Positions 8,933 through 17,397 of a DNA stretch of 64,000 nucleotides are shown here, in pieces (position 1 is the stretch's first letter; each line of letters starts with the position of its first letter). The position numbers and the translations under genes are program-made. Source of the stretch: Flavobacterium sp. (GTDB lineage Bacteria; Bacteroidota; Bacteroidia; Flavobacteriales; Flavobacteriaceae); assembly GCF_017744675.1 (NCBI RefSeq), contig NZ_JAGIAV010000001.1:62001-126000 (forward strand), in the 5' to 3' direction. Below the pieces are notes generated by a model, which worked only from the letters and a program-made list of their open reading frames with translations, searched no databases and was not told the DNA's origin.

Positions 8933-10243
8933 TTAGAAGTTAAATTGGACTTGCATTCTAAGTACATTTCCTTGCTGTCTATTTACAGGAAGCGCACTAT
9001 CTTCAAAGGTTCTATCTGCTACAACATATTCAGCTGTAAATTCGAATGCTTTGATTGGCTGCCATTCGATACCAAATTCGTAGTCTCTCACGACATAACT
9101 TCTAGCGTCTTTTTCGTATTTTTTTCCTCCGTCATAATATTGGAATTTGGCGAAAGGATAAATACGCTGCTTTTTTAAATCCCATTTATAGTTTAACAAA
9201 ACGTAACCTCCATTCAAATCGGTTTGATCAATTCTATTAGTAGCTGGATTGTATCGAGGTCCTGTTCCGATGTTGTATTCTGTTTGGATTCCGAATGGTT
9301 TTGGATACAAAACGAAAGTCGCTCCAACTCTCTGATCTTTTACATATTGCGGATCGTTGACAATAACTCCAGGAGAAACTTCTCCTGTAAATGCCCACTT
9401 ACCTGTGTAAGCTTGAATTCCCGGTTCTATAATTTGGCTTCCAATAACAAAAGGATACGTAACTCTGGCAACAACATTTAAATCTCTGTTTCCGTCTAGC
9501 TTGTTTGCGATCTGACCATTGTAAACCCCAAAAGCAAATACCCCAAAATCTCCAGAACCTTTGTAACCGTCTTTAACCAACATTTCAAAACGTTTTCTGA
9601 TTTCAGCTGGAGCCCAGTAAAAGAAGATTCCTAAATCACGTTCGTTTAAGATTGAAGAGTTGATGGCGTCTGCACGATCTAAAGTTAAACGCTGCGAACT
9701 TGATTGCATGTTTTCAAATCCGTACGGAATTTTACTCTGTCCGACACGCACGCGATATTCTTTTTTCTTATCGAAAGAAAGATCAAAATATAAGTCACGA
9801 ATCTGTACAAAGTTATTAACTCCGCTTATTGGCGAACTCGCAAAATCGGGTTGAAAATAGAAAAATACATTTGGATGTACTTGCCCCGAAAACACTAAAC
9901 GGGCACGACGAATAAAAAGTCCGTTGTTTGATTTTGCATCTGGAGCTGTAGAAGTTGTTCCCCAAGATCTATCGCATTGCTCGCAAGAAACTTTATCATT
10001 TGTAGAAAGCAAACCATTATATCTGATTTGTGCATAACCTCTCAAAGAGATTCTGTCATACCAATGTTCTTCAACACCTCCACCAGATTTTGTTTCTGGA
10101 AGTTTTGCTTTGTTTATAGAATCTAAAATACGCATTACTTCGTTTTTTACATCCTGTTTATTCAGTTCTTGTTTATTTGTTTCTTGCGCATTGGCTGCAC
10201 AGGTTAGCAGTAATAAAACGGCTAATAGTTTTCTTTTTATCAT
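8933..10243 (-). CDS. Phosphate-selective porin OprO/OprP family protein
   Basis: The product has 436 residues from the ATG at 10243, chosen because a good signal peptide (MIKRKLLAVLLLLTCAANAQ) starts there; an in-frame ATG at 10276 would lie inside the promoter. The mature protein has the features of the OprO/OprP porin family: ISLRGYAQIRYNGL, FIRRARLVFSGQVHPNVFFY, RVGQSKIPYGFENM, and a final aromatic strand ending VQFNF. These are outer-membrane barrels for anion uptake, in several bacteria induced by phosphate shortage. It lies just downstream of the PhoBR-like pair and has a PhoB-type repeat array in its promoter, which supports a phosphate role here. Confidence 0.85.
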   Translation of the reverse strand: MIKRKLLAVLLLLTCAANAQETNKQELNKQDVKNEVMRILDSINKAKLPETKSGGGVEEHWYDRISLRGYAQIRYNGLLSTNDKVSCEQCDRSWGTTSTAPDAKSNNGLFIRRARLVFSGQVHPNVFFYFQPDFASSPISGVNNFVQIRDLYFDLSFDKKKEYRVRVGQSKIPYGFENMQSSSQRLTLDRADAINSSILNERDLGIFFYWAPAEIRKRFEMLVKDGYKGSGDFGVFAFGVYNGQIANKLDGNRDLNVVARVTYPFVIGSQIIEPGIQAYTGKWAFTGEVSPGVIVNDPQYVKDQRVGATFVLYPKPFGIQTEYNIGTGPRYNPATNRIDQTDLNGGYVLLNYKWDLKKQRIYPFAKFQYYDGGKKYEKDARSYVVRDYEFGIEWQPIKAFEFTAEYVVADRTFEDSALPVNRQQGNVLRMQVQFNF

Positions 10244-10273
10244 TAGTTCTGTAATTCCCTTAATTTCAGGATG

Positions 10274-10340
10274 CAAAGATGGAGCACCTATGTTAAGAAA
10301 TCATTAACCAGATGTTACTATAATAAAAATTTAATGTTAC
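10274..10340 (-). promoter_or_regulatory. Candidate PhoB-type operator array and promoter of the porin gene
   Basis: Read on the minus strand, 7-base units begin at 10340 (GTAACAT), 10329 (TTTTTAT, weak), 10318 (GTAACAT), 10307 (TTAATGA) and 10296 (TTAACAT), each 11 bases apart. Eight bases after the last unit comes CATCTTTG (10281-10274), close to the -7 consensus. The 11-base period is that of PhoB boxes, known from E. coli. Binding by the adjacent regulator is inferred. Confidence 0.6.
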
Positions 10341-10412
10341 GGCGCAAATCCGTATGTTGATTTATCGTTAAACACCCTTATTCTAGGGCTTTTAGCTCAT
10401 TTGAGATTACAT

Positions 10413-11492
10413 TTATTTAACCTCAGCTTTTACCGATTTATTTGCTTTTTCAAGCGTAAAAGAGAACTCAGAGCCAATTCCGAACTCACTTTCTACATAA
10501 ACTTTCTCTTTATGAGCTTCAATAATATGCTTTACAATCGCCAATCCTAAACCAGAACCTCCTTCAGATCTTGTTCCACTTTTATCCACTCGGTAAAAAC
10601 GTTCAAAAAGCCTTGGAATATTTTGTTTTTCAACCCCTTCTCCATTATCGCTAATTCGAATTAAGACTTTTTTCTTGGTAAGGTTAACAACGCCAACTTC
10701 TGTTAGACCGCCTTCTTTTCCGTATTTGATAGAGTTTACAATCAAATTTTCTAGCACTTGCTGAATTCGATCTTGGTCTCCTCTAATCATAACCGACTTC
10801 ACGTTTTTGCTTTCAAACGCCAATTTGATTTTCTTTTTGTCGGCTTTCATTTCCAACAATTCAAAAACATTCTCGATCAATTCAACAATATCAAAATCAG
10901 TCATATTCAAATCTAAATCTCCCGATTCTAATTTGGTAATCATATCGAGGTCTTCTACAATGTAGATTAATCGCTCTACTCCTTTTTCGGCACGTTTTAA
11001 ATATTTTTTTCTAATATTTTTATCATCCATTGCCCCATCTAATAAAGTAGAAACGTAACCTTGAACGGTAAATAAGGGTGTTTTTAGTTCGTGCGAAACG
11101 TTTCCTAAAAACTCTCTTCTATATTGTTCTCGAATTTCGAGCATTTCGATTTCGAGCTTTTTATCAGTCGCAAACTTCTTTACTTCACGCGAAAGCGTTT
11201 CCATATCGGTATTAATCGGCTGATTAATTAATGTAGTCGATTCTAATAACGAAACCTCATCGTAAATTTTCTTTACTCTTCTATAAATAAAACGCTCTAC
11301 ACGATATTGCAAAACCAAAAAAGAGAAGATATAGATGGCAATAATGAAAATTATTCCAAATGCTACTTGATGTTTTAGCTGGTTTTTATAAAACAAAGAC
11401 ATCAGTATAAGCACAAAACCTGCCGCGAATAGACTGATATACAATGCTGATTTAATAGCAAATTTGTATGTTTTTTTAAAATTGATTTTCAT
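10413..11492 (-). CDS. PhoR-like sensor histidine kinase
   Basis: The product has 359 residues. Two membrane helices (about 15-35 and 43-62) are joined by only a few residues, so there is no periplasmic sensor domain. The dimerization domain has the phospho-accepting His at 134 in NVSHELKTPLFTVQGYV, followed by an ATPase domain with an N box (ENLIVNSIKYG), G1 (ISDNGEGV) and G2 (GGSGLGLAIV). This is the layout of PhoR-type kinases, which sense phosphate status through partners at the membrane. The response regulator gene lies upstream on the same strand, 220 bases away, with a perfect inverted repeat in between. No phoU or pst genes are in the window, so the phosphate role rests on neighbours. 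Confidence 0.8.
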   Translation of the reverse strand: MKINFKKTYKFAIKSALYISLFAAGFVLILMSLFYKNQLKHQVAFGIIFIIAIYIFSFLVLQYRVERFIYRRVKKIYDEVSLLESTTLINQPINTDMETLSREVKKFATDKKLEIEMLEIREQYRREFLGNVSHELKTPLFTVQGYVSTLLDGAMDDKNIRKKYLKRAEKGVERLIYIVEDLDMITKLESGDLDLNMTDFDIVELIENVFELLEMKADKKKIKLAFESKNVKSVMIRGDQDRIQQVLENLIVNSIKYGKEGGLTEVGVVNLTKKKVLIRISDNGEGVEKQNIPRLFERFYRVDKSGTRSEGGSGLGLAIVKHIIEAHKEKVYVESEFGIGSEFSFTLEKANKSVKAEVK

Positions 11493-11532
11493 TGAAATAT
11501 TTAAAATAATAAACCATTAAAACTCTTTTCCC

Positions 11533-11693
11533 ACCATATAAGTGATATAAGTTCATTTAAAAATAGCTTTTTTTTTGGAACAACTAATAATTTTGAAAAG
11601 CCCATCTTTATCAAAGTTAATACTTTAACAAAAATGAGCTTTTTTATTTTGAAAGCAAACCATAATTAAATGAACTTATATCACTTATATGGT
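11533..11693. repeat. 28-base perfect inverted repeat pair between the PhoB-like and PhoR-like genes
   Basis: The left arm 11533-11560 (ACCATATAAG...GTTCATTTAA) is the exact reverse complement of 11666-11693. The 105 bases between contain a second weak stem (AAGCCCAT against ATGAGCTT) and T runs. Further copies of the 28-base arm occur at 54802-54829 and 63069-63096, so this is a dispersed repeat. No target duplication is seen. In the transcript the arms could fold over the whole spacer of the two-component operon. Confidence 0.85.
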
Positions 11694-11712
11694 TCAACTT
11701 TATAGTGAGTTA

Positions 11713-12396
11713 TTAAACTTCAAATTTATAACCGACTCCTTTTATGGTTTTAAAAAGATCTTCTCCTATTTTCTCGCGCAGTTTTCTGATATGAACATCG
11801 ATGGTTCTTCCTCCAACAACTACTTCGTTACCCCAAACTTTATCCAAGATTTCGTCTCTTTTAAAAACTTTTCCTGGTTTTGAAGCCAATAGATAAAATA
11901 ATTCGAATTCTTTTCTTGGCAAAGCAATTTCTACATTGCCTTTTATGATTTTATATTCCTCACGGTTAATCTCGATTCCGCCTACATTCAAAGTATCTGT
12001 AACAACTTCTTGTTCTTTTAATCTTCTTAACAGCGCCTTTACTTTAGAGACCAATAATTTTGGTTTTATTGGTTTAGTAATATAATCGTCAGCACCGGCG
12101 TCAAAACCAGCCACTTGAGAATAATCTTCACTTCTTGCTGTAAGGAATGTTATGATAACATTATTTAATTCTGGAATTTTTCTAATATGCTCGCAAGCCT
12201 CCATTCCGTCCATTTCTGCCATCATCACGTCCATAATGATCAATTCTGGCAGCTCTTTCTGTGCTTTTGCTATAGCATCTTTTCCATTTGAAGCTGTAAC
12301 AATCTGATAGCCTTCCTGAGCAAGGTTATAGCCAACGATTTCTAAGATATCTGGTTCGTCGTCAACTAATAAAATCTTAGTTTGTGTTTTTTTCAT
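11713..12396 (-). CDS. PhoB-like response regulator (OmpR family)
   Basis: The product has 227 residues from the ATG at 12396; a TTG three codons upstream is less likely. The receiver domain has the acidic pair in LLVDDEPDILEI, the phospho-accepting Asp56 in IIMDVMMAEMDGMEA, and the conserved Lys in YITKPIKP. The C-terminal winged helix ends VWGNEVVVGGRTIDVHIRKL, typical of OmpR/PhoB proteins. It forms a two-component system with the kinase downstream. It is divergent from the TonB receptor gene at 12639, and the spacer between them carries a PhoB-type repeat array. Assignment as PhoB rather than another OmpR-type regulator is inferred from the array, the porin and the kinase type. Confidence 0.85.
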   Translation of the reverse strand: MKKTQTKILLVDDEPDILEIVGYNLAQEGYQIVTASNGKDAIAKAQKELPELIIMDVMMAEMDGMEACEHIRKIPELNNVIITFLTARSEDYSQVAGFDAGADDYITKPIKPKLLVSKVKALLRRLKEQEVVTDTLNVGGIEINREEYKIIKGNVEIALPRKEFELFYLLASKPGKVFKRDEILDKVWGNEVVVGGRTIDVHIRKLREKIGEDLFKTIKGVGYKFEV

Positions 12397-12522
12397 AAAT
12401 AGCAAAAATTGAGATTTTTATATCGAAACTTCTTCATTAAACATTCGATATTTCTTATTTCACAGGGTAAATATACTAACAAAAGAACCTTTAAAAAATG
12501 GTGTTAACCGTAATTTAATCTC

Positions 12523-12600
12523 ATAACAATTTGATAATCTTAACAACACAAAAACATAACAAGTCGGTAACATGGACTTCACAGAGCGGTTCTTTCTTTG
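12523..12600 (+). promoter_or_regulatory. Candidate PhoB-type operator array and promoter of the TonB receptor gene
   Basis: Six 7-base units start exactly 11 bases apart: 12523 ATAACAA, 12534 ATAATCT, 12545 AACACAA, 12556 ATAACAA, 12567 GTAACAT and 12578 TTCACAG. Eight bases after the last unit is TTTCTTTG (12593-12600), a -7-like element. The ATG follows at 12639. A further in-register pair of similar units lies at 12504 and 12515 in another phase. Confidence 0.65.
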
Positions 12601-12638
12601 CACAAAAATAATTAAGACACAAACACAACACTGAAAAA

Positions 12639-15443
12639 ATGAAATTCAATTTAAGATTTCTCTTTATTGCATTATTTATCTGTACGATCTCGATCGCACA
12701 AAACAAAGGTACGATTTCTGGAGTTCTAACTGACAAAGATATGAACAACGAAGCGCTGCCATTTGCTAATGTTTTAGTTAAAGGTACAAATATTAGCGTA
12801 AATACCGACGTAGACGGGAAATATTCCTTAAGCGTAAATCCTGGAAGTTATACTTTAATCTTTAGTTTCCTAGGATATGAATCTATAGAAGCTCCAGTTG
12901 CTGTAAAAGCAGGCGAAACTCTAACCATTAATAAAGGACTTTCATCAGGAAGTTATACTCTTAAAGATGTAGTGGTAAAATCTACAGCAAATAAGGAAAA
13001 AGAAACCGCTTTGCTTTTAGATCAAAAAAATGCTGTGGTAATCAAACAAAGTATTGGTGCACAGGAAATGTCAAGAAAAGGTGTAAGTGATGTTGAAGAA
13101 GGTTTGACAAAAGTAACCGGAATCACAAAAGTAGGTTCAAGAGGAATATTTGTACGCGGTCTTGAAGATCGTTACAACAACTTATTGATCAATGATCTGG
13201 CTGCTCCTTCTAATAGCCCATATTCAAAAATCGTTCCCTTAGACTTGTTCCCAACAAATATTGTGGGCGTAATTGATGTTTACAAAACGTTTAATCCAAA
13301 TATTTATGGAGATTTTGCTGGAGGAACTTTTAATATTCAGACTTCGAAACCTACAAAAAACGTTACTAAAATAAATATTGGGGCAGGATATACAACTGGA
13401 AACAGCTTTAAGGATTTCTTGCTTTCTGGAGATGCAGATACAGCTGCAGGTTTCTTCGGATTTAATGGAAAAGAAAGAGAACTACCAAGTTTCTTAGGTG
13501 AAACTGCTGGAAGAACAACTTTCTCAAAAGATCAGGCATTGAATTCTGTAAGCGGAGATAAAGGTTTTAATGTAAGCAAAAGCAAAAGCCCTCTTAACTC
13601 AAGTTTTAATTTTCTACACGCAGAAAAATTTGACTTGAGCAACAATCGCAACGTTTCCTATTTATTATCTCTTAATTTTGATAATAGCTTTGCTGTTAGA
13701 GAAGGTGTTAACAGAACACTACAAACACTTGGTGATAAATATAACAACGACTTCATCAATACTGAATACCGTTTCAAAACCAGCACTTCTGCTTTAGTTG
13801 GTGTAAATTATTCAGCTGAACGATACAAACTGTCATTTAACACTTTATACCTAAAAACAACATTAAACTCGATCTTAGATCAATATGGAGTTTTAAGCAA
13901 TAATGGTGTTAACAACAACTTTATCCGTACCAATCAATTGGACAAAACGGACTATTTGAATGCCCAATTATTAGGCGAATACAATTTGACAGAAGATAAA
14001 AACCAAACTTTAAAAGGAGGTGTATCTTATGCAAATACAAAATATGGTCAGCCAGATAGAAAATTCTACACTGGTACTCAAGAAGCAGATAACCAAATCA
14101 ACACTTCATACGGTGGTAATAACTTCTTACGTCAGTATTTGTCTGTAGACGGAAATGTATATGTTTCTGGGTTATTAGAATATAATTTGAAATTTGGAAA
14201 AGACAAACAAAATAAATTGACCGTTGGCTATAACGGAAATGCTTCTAAAATGGAATCTTCTTATCGTTTTGTAGCAAGTTACGGTGGCACTTTTTCATCA
14301 GATGATATCAACAATATAGATTCTAAAATTACTACCGACATCAATAATAATGCAGTTTCTTTTGCCGAAAGCTCAAACACAACTTACAAAGTGAAGCTTA
14401 ACGAAAGTGCAAATGCAGGATATGCAAACTTATTCTGGAAATTTGCCGATAAGTTCGAGCTTAATGGAGGTGTGAGAGTCGAAAACACTATCAAAGAAAC
14501 TTATTTCAGAACTTTAGGTTCTTTTGATGATCCATTCAAAAAGAAAACATACAACAACCTTTACGTTTTGCCTTCTGTAAACTTGAAATACTTAATGACA
14601 GAAACATCTAATATTCGTTTCGCGGCAAGTAAAACATATACAAAGCCAGTTGTAATGGAATCTTTCCCAATTTCATACATCAATGCTGATAATACTTCTA
14701 CACAAGGTAACTCATTATTAAAAAATAGTGATAATTATAATGTTGATTTAAAATACGAATTATTTCCAACTGCAAAAGAAATGGTAACTTTTGGGATTTT
14801 TGGAAAATATATTGATAATCCAATTGAAAGAACATTTATCGCAAACGCAACTTCTGGAACTGTAACTACTTTCTTAAATTCAGACAATGCTACCTTATTT
14901 GGGGCAGAAGTTGAATTCCTTTTAGGACTAAACAGAATTAGTGACAAACTAGAGCATTTCTCTTTCGGATTGAACGCTTCTTTAATGTCGACAAAAGTAA
15001 ACGTTGCTAAAACTTACGAATCTCAGGATGAGGATGGAGTTGTTACTATCAAAAACTCTATCGAAACACATCAAACAAGATCATTGCAAGGTGCATCAGA
15101 CTGGTTAGTAAATTCTGATTTGAAATATGAATTTAATTTAGGCAAAGATTGGACAAATACTATGTCACTTGTTTATGGAGTATTTGGAAAAAGAATCTAT
15201 GCAGTAGGAACAAACGGTCAGGACAACACTTATGAATTGCCTGTATCTCAGTTAGACTTTGTTTGGGGAAGCAAACTCTCAGAGCATTTTGACGTGAAAT
15301 TTACAGCAGACAATTTATTAAATCCAGCAAGACAATTAGAATTTGGAAACAACGGAACCGTAAAAGTTGATGAACCATCATTATTAGCAAACAGCTATAA
15401 AAAAGGAGTGGGATTCTCAGTAAAACTTGGTTACACTTTCTAA
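12639..15443 (+). CDS. TonB-dependent receptor with carboxypeptidase-like N-terminal domain
   Basis: The product has 934 residues. A signal peptide ends near residue 20 (FICTISIAQ). Residues about 24-105 form the carboxypeptidase regulatory-like domain (GVLTDKDMNNEALPFANVLV, then DVDGKYSLSVNPGSYTLIFS). The plug follows at about 120-235 (EMSRKGVSDVEEGLTKVTGI, RGLEDRYNNLLIND), then a barrel ending in GFSVKLGYTF. Such receptors use energy from TonB to import large or scarce substrates across the outer membrane. No SusD-like gene is next to it; instead a predicted beta-helix lipoprotein follows behind a separate but similar promoter. The promoter array and neighbours suggest import of a phosphorus-containing substrate, which is inference. 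Confidence 0.88.
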   Translation: MKFNLRFLFIALFICTISIAQNKGTISGVLTDKDMNNEALPFANVLVKGTNISVNTDVDGKYSLSVNPGSYTLIFSFLGYESIEAPVAVKAGETLTINKGLSSGSYTLKDVVVKSTANKEKETALLLDQKNAVVIKQSIGAQEMSRKGVSDVEEGLTKVTGITKVGSRGIFVRGLEDRYNNLLINDLAAPSNSPYSKIVPLDLFPTNIVGVIDVYKTFNPNIYGDFAGGTFNIQTSKPTKNVTKINIGAGYTTGNSFKDFLLSGDADTAAGFFGFNGKERELPSFLGETAGRTTFSKDQALNSVSGDKGFNVSKSKSPLNSSFNFLHAEKFDLSNNRNVSYLLSLNFDNSFAVREGVNRTLQTLGDKYNNDFINTEYRFKTSTSALVGVNYSAERYKLSFNTLYLKTTLNSILDQYGVLSNNGVNNNFIRTNQLDKTDYLNAQLLGEYNLTEDKNQTLKGGVSYANTKYGQPDRKFYTGTQEADNQINTSYGGNNFLRQYLSVDGNVYVSGLLEYNLKFGKDKQNKLTVGYNGNASKMESSYRFVASYGGTFSSDDINNIDSKITTDINNNAVSFAESSNTTYKVKLNESANAGYANLFWKFADKFELNGGVRVENTIKETYFRTLGSFDDPFKKKTYNNLYVLPSVNLKYLMTETSNIRFAASKTYTKPVVMESFPISYINADNTSTQGNSLLKNSDNYNVDLKYELFPTAKEMVTFGIFGKYIDNPIERTFIANATSGTVTTFLNSDNATLFGAEVEFLLGLNRISDKLEHFSFGLNASLMSTKVNVAKTYESQDEDGVVTIKNSIETHQTRSLQGASDWLVNSDLKYEFNLGKDWTNTMSLVYGVFGKRIYAVGTNGQDNTYELPVSQLDFVWGSKLSEHFDVKFTADNLLNPARQLEFGNNGTVKVDEPSLLANSYKKGVGFSVKLGYTF

Positions 15444-15466
15444 TACCAACAATATATACAATCAAT

Positions 15467-15494
15467 AGCCCCAGAAATTCTGGGGCTTTTTTTT
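15467..15494 (+). terminator. Intrinsic terminator after the TonB receptor gene
   Basis: AGCCCCAGA and TCTGGGGCT form a 9-base perfect stem with an AAT loop, followed by eight T. It separates the receptor from the lipoprotein gene, which has its own promoter. Confidence 0.9.
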
Positions 15495-15517
15495 AGCTGC
15501 AATTTGCATAGATTCCC

Positions 15518-15606
15518 TTAACATTTTCTTCACGTTTTAGTCAATTTTTAATAACTGTAATGTAATACTCAGATAACACCCTAAAAAGATTAACCTCATA
15601 ATTTTG
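15518..15606 (+). promoter_or_regulatory. Candidate PhoB-type operator array and promoter of the surface lipoprotein gene
   Basis: Six units start every 11 bases: 15518 TTAACAT, 15529 TTCACGT, 15540 GTCAATT, 15551 ATAACTG, 15562 GTAATAC and 15573 ATAACAC. A degenerate seventh position (15584) would again end 8 bases before the -7 element TAATTTTG (15599-15606), an exact consensus match. The ATG is at 15642. Confidence 0.65.
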
Positions 15607-15641
15607 ACAAAAATAAAAATGAATAATACAACACAAAAACT

Positions 15642-16829
15642 ATGAAAACTAAAATTCTTGCTCTAGCACTTGCTACAGGTTTATTTTTTAATTCTTGCTC
15701 AAGCAGCGACGACACAACTCCTGTTACACCACCTGCTACAGGCGAAATTACAGGTCCTATCACTGCAAACAAAACTTATGCTTACGGTAACTACACTTTA
15801 AAAGGAATTGTGAAAATTAATTCTGGTGTAACTGTAACTTTTGATGCAGGATCTACAATCACTATAGATAAAGCTACCGGAGACAACGCTTTAGTTGTTT
15901 TAAACGGAGGAAAACTAATCATCAACGGAACTGCTGATAAACCAGTTGTATTTACAGAGAAATCTAAAATTCCTGGTTCTTGGGGAGGTATCATCATGTA
16001 CGGTGATGCACCTGCAAAAGTTGCTGGAGGAGGAACTTCTTCTACTTCTGAAGATGGAAATAATATCTCTTATGGAGGAACAAATCCAACTCACAATGGA
16101 GGTTCATTAAACTACGTTAGAGTTGAATACGCTGGATCTAAATTAGCTGACGGACAAAAAGAAAACAACGCTTTCACATTCTACTCTGTAGGTTCAGGAA
16201 CAACTTTAGACCACTTAGTAGCTTACAAAGGTGCTGATGATGGATTCGAATTCTTCGGAGGAACTGTAAGTATGACAAATGCAATTTCTTATGGTAATTA
16301 TGATGATGCTTTTGACTGGCAAGATGGATGGCAAGGTACTGCTAATACAAACTGGTATGCTTACCAAACTGGAAAAGGAAACTACGGAATGGAAATCGAA
16401 GCATCTGCAAATGACAATGCTTTTGGACCAAAAGTTTCTAACATTACTTTAAAAAGAGAAGCTGGAAACGTTCCTGAAGTTGGAGACAACCAAGTTGATG
16501 CTTTCCAATTCAAAAGAGAAGGAAACGGAGAATTCAGCAACATCATTGTTGATGGTTATGGAAACTTCACAACTGGATCTACAACTTACCAAGGTTCTGT
16601 AGTTAGCATCTTAGATGCAGCAACTAACACTCACCAAGTAAATACATCTAAAATCAAAATTTTAAATGTAAAAATTTCTAACACAACAAATGTAATCCCT
16701 GTTGCAGGTGCTGCTGGTTTTACAGTAGCTTTCCCAGCTGGAACTTTCACAACAAGCACTACAGCTACTGGAGCTTCATTAGCAGCGGGAGCTTGGGCTT
16801 CAGTTGATGGCGCTAGCTTAATCAAATAA
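15642..16829 (+). CDS. Surface lipoprotein with a predicted beta-helix fold, function unknown
   Basis: The product has 395 residues. A lipoprotein signal (MKTKILALALATGLFFNSCS) places the lipid on Cys19. The following SSSDD resembles the acidic export signal of surface-exposed Bacteroidetes lipoproteins. The body has repeated short strands with Gly and Asn turns (VTVTFDAGSTITID, ALVVLNGGKLIING, GSWGGIIMYGDAP, GADDGFEFFGGTVSMTNAIS), which suggests a right-handed parallel beta helix as in pectate-lyase-like proteins. No catalytic set is evident. Codon use is noticeably uniform (AAC, TTC, GGA), as expected of a strongly expressed gene. It follows the TonB receptor and shares its operator type, so it is likely its surface partner. 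Confidence 0.75.
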   Translation: MKTKILALALATGLFFNSCSSSDDTTPVTPPATGEITGPITANKTYAYGNYTLKGIVKINSGVTVTFDAGSTITIDKATGDNALVVLNGGKLIINGTADKPVVFTEKSKIPGSWGGIIMYGDAPAKVAGGGTSSTSEDGNNISYGGTNPTHNGGSLNYVRVEYAGSKLADGQKENNAFTFYSVGSGTTLDHLVAYKGADDGFEFFGGTVSMTNAISYGNYDDAFDWQDGWQGTANTNWYAYQTGKGNYGMEIEASANDNAFGPKVSNITLKREAGNVPEVGDNQVDAFQFKREGNGEFSNIIVDGYGNFTTGSTTYQGSVVSILDAATNTHQVNTSKIKILNVKISNTTNVIPVAGAAGFTVAFPAGTFTTSTTATGASLAAGAWASVDGASLIK

Positions 16830-16851
16830 TTTACTTCGAACATAAATTGTT

Positions 16852-16885
16852 AAAAACATCCTAAATATTTAGGATGTTTTTTTTT
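16852..16885 (+). terminator. Intrinsic terminator after the lipoprotein gene
   Basis: AAACATCCTAAATATTTAGGATGTTT is an almost uninterrupted palindrome (ACATCCTAAA against TTTAGGATGT) followed by a T run. Confidence 0.85.
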
Positions 16886-16937
16886 GGCCTACTTTTTGTA
16901 TTTTTTTTTGTATATTTACGGTAATCAAATACATGCG

Positions 16938-17276
16938 ATGGCAAAAAACTACTTTTATATTACTTTCTTATTGGCATTTTTCTTCACTGTAAGCGTTTCA
17001 GCGCAAGACAGCAAGCAATTACCAAAACCTCAGGAATCTACTTCTATTGAGGGGCTAAGCTTGTATCCTAATCCAGTGACAAATGGAAAAGTCTATATCT
17101 CTTCTAAAAACGATTTAGAGAAAGAAATTATTGTGTTTGACATTTTAGGAAAAAAAGTTTTGCAAGCGCATTTGGTTTCACGAGAACTAAGCGTTTCAGA
17201 ACTACCTCCAGGTGTTTATATCATCAAAATAAGCGAACAAAATGCATCAGCAACCCGAAAACTCATTATAAGATAA
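16938..17276 (+). CDS. Mini protein consisting mostly of a T9SS type A sorting domain
   Basis: The product has 112 residues from the ATG at 16938, where a signal peptide (MAKNYFYITFLLAFFFTVSV) begins; an in-frame start at 16884 would overlap the terminator. After a short linker, the remaining 75 or so residues are a type IX secretion C-terminal domain: LSLYPNPVTNGKVYISS, IIVFDILGKKVLQ, LPPGVYIIKI and the terminal KLIIR. Normally such a domain is the tail of a large secreted protein. Here there is almost no cargo. It could be a relic of a larger gene or a small cell-surface peptide. It is transcribed in the same direction as the lipoprotein but behind a terminator. Confidence 0.8.
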   Translation: MAKNYFYITFLLAFFFTVSVSAQDSKQLPKPQESTSIEGLSLYPNPVTNGKVYISSKNDLEKEIIVFDILGKKVLQAHLVSRELSVSELPPGVYIIKISEQNASATRKLIIR

Positions 17277-17303
17277 AAAAAGCTCCTTTGGAGCTTTTTT
17301 TAG
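17277..17303 (+). terminator. Intrinsic terminator after the T9SS mini protein gene
   Basis: AAAAAGCTCC TTT GGAGCTTTTT with T-rich tail starts directly after the stop codon. Confidence 0.9.
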
Positions 17304-17376
17304 TTTACAGTACTCTGTCGCAGTTCTCAGTTTAGAAACTGCCACTGAAAACTACGACAGAAAACTAAAAAATAAA

Positions 17377-17384
17377 TATCTTTG
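17377..17384 (+). promoter_or_regulatory. -7 promoter element deciding the start of the LuxE-family gene
   Basis: TATCTTTG matches TAnnTTTG exactly. Transcription would begin near 17391, leaving only a few bases before the TTG at 17398. This supports that TTG as the real start, because no upstream ATG could be in the transcript. Confidence 0.6.
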
Positions 17385-17397
17385 CAAAAAAAACATT

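Noticed and set aside
9224..9481. Plus-strand frame of 85 residues inside the porin gene
   Set aside because: It is antisense to a porin with a signal peptide and family motifs; no independent support.
11533..11693. Intact insertion element in the PhoBR-like spacer
   Set aside because: The 105 bases between the arms hold no coding frame of note, and no target duplication is visible.
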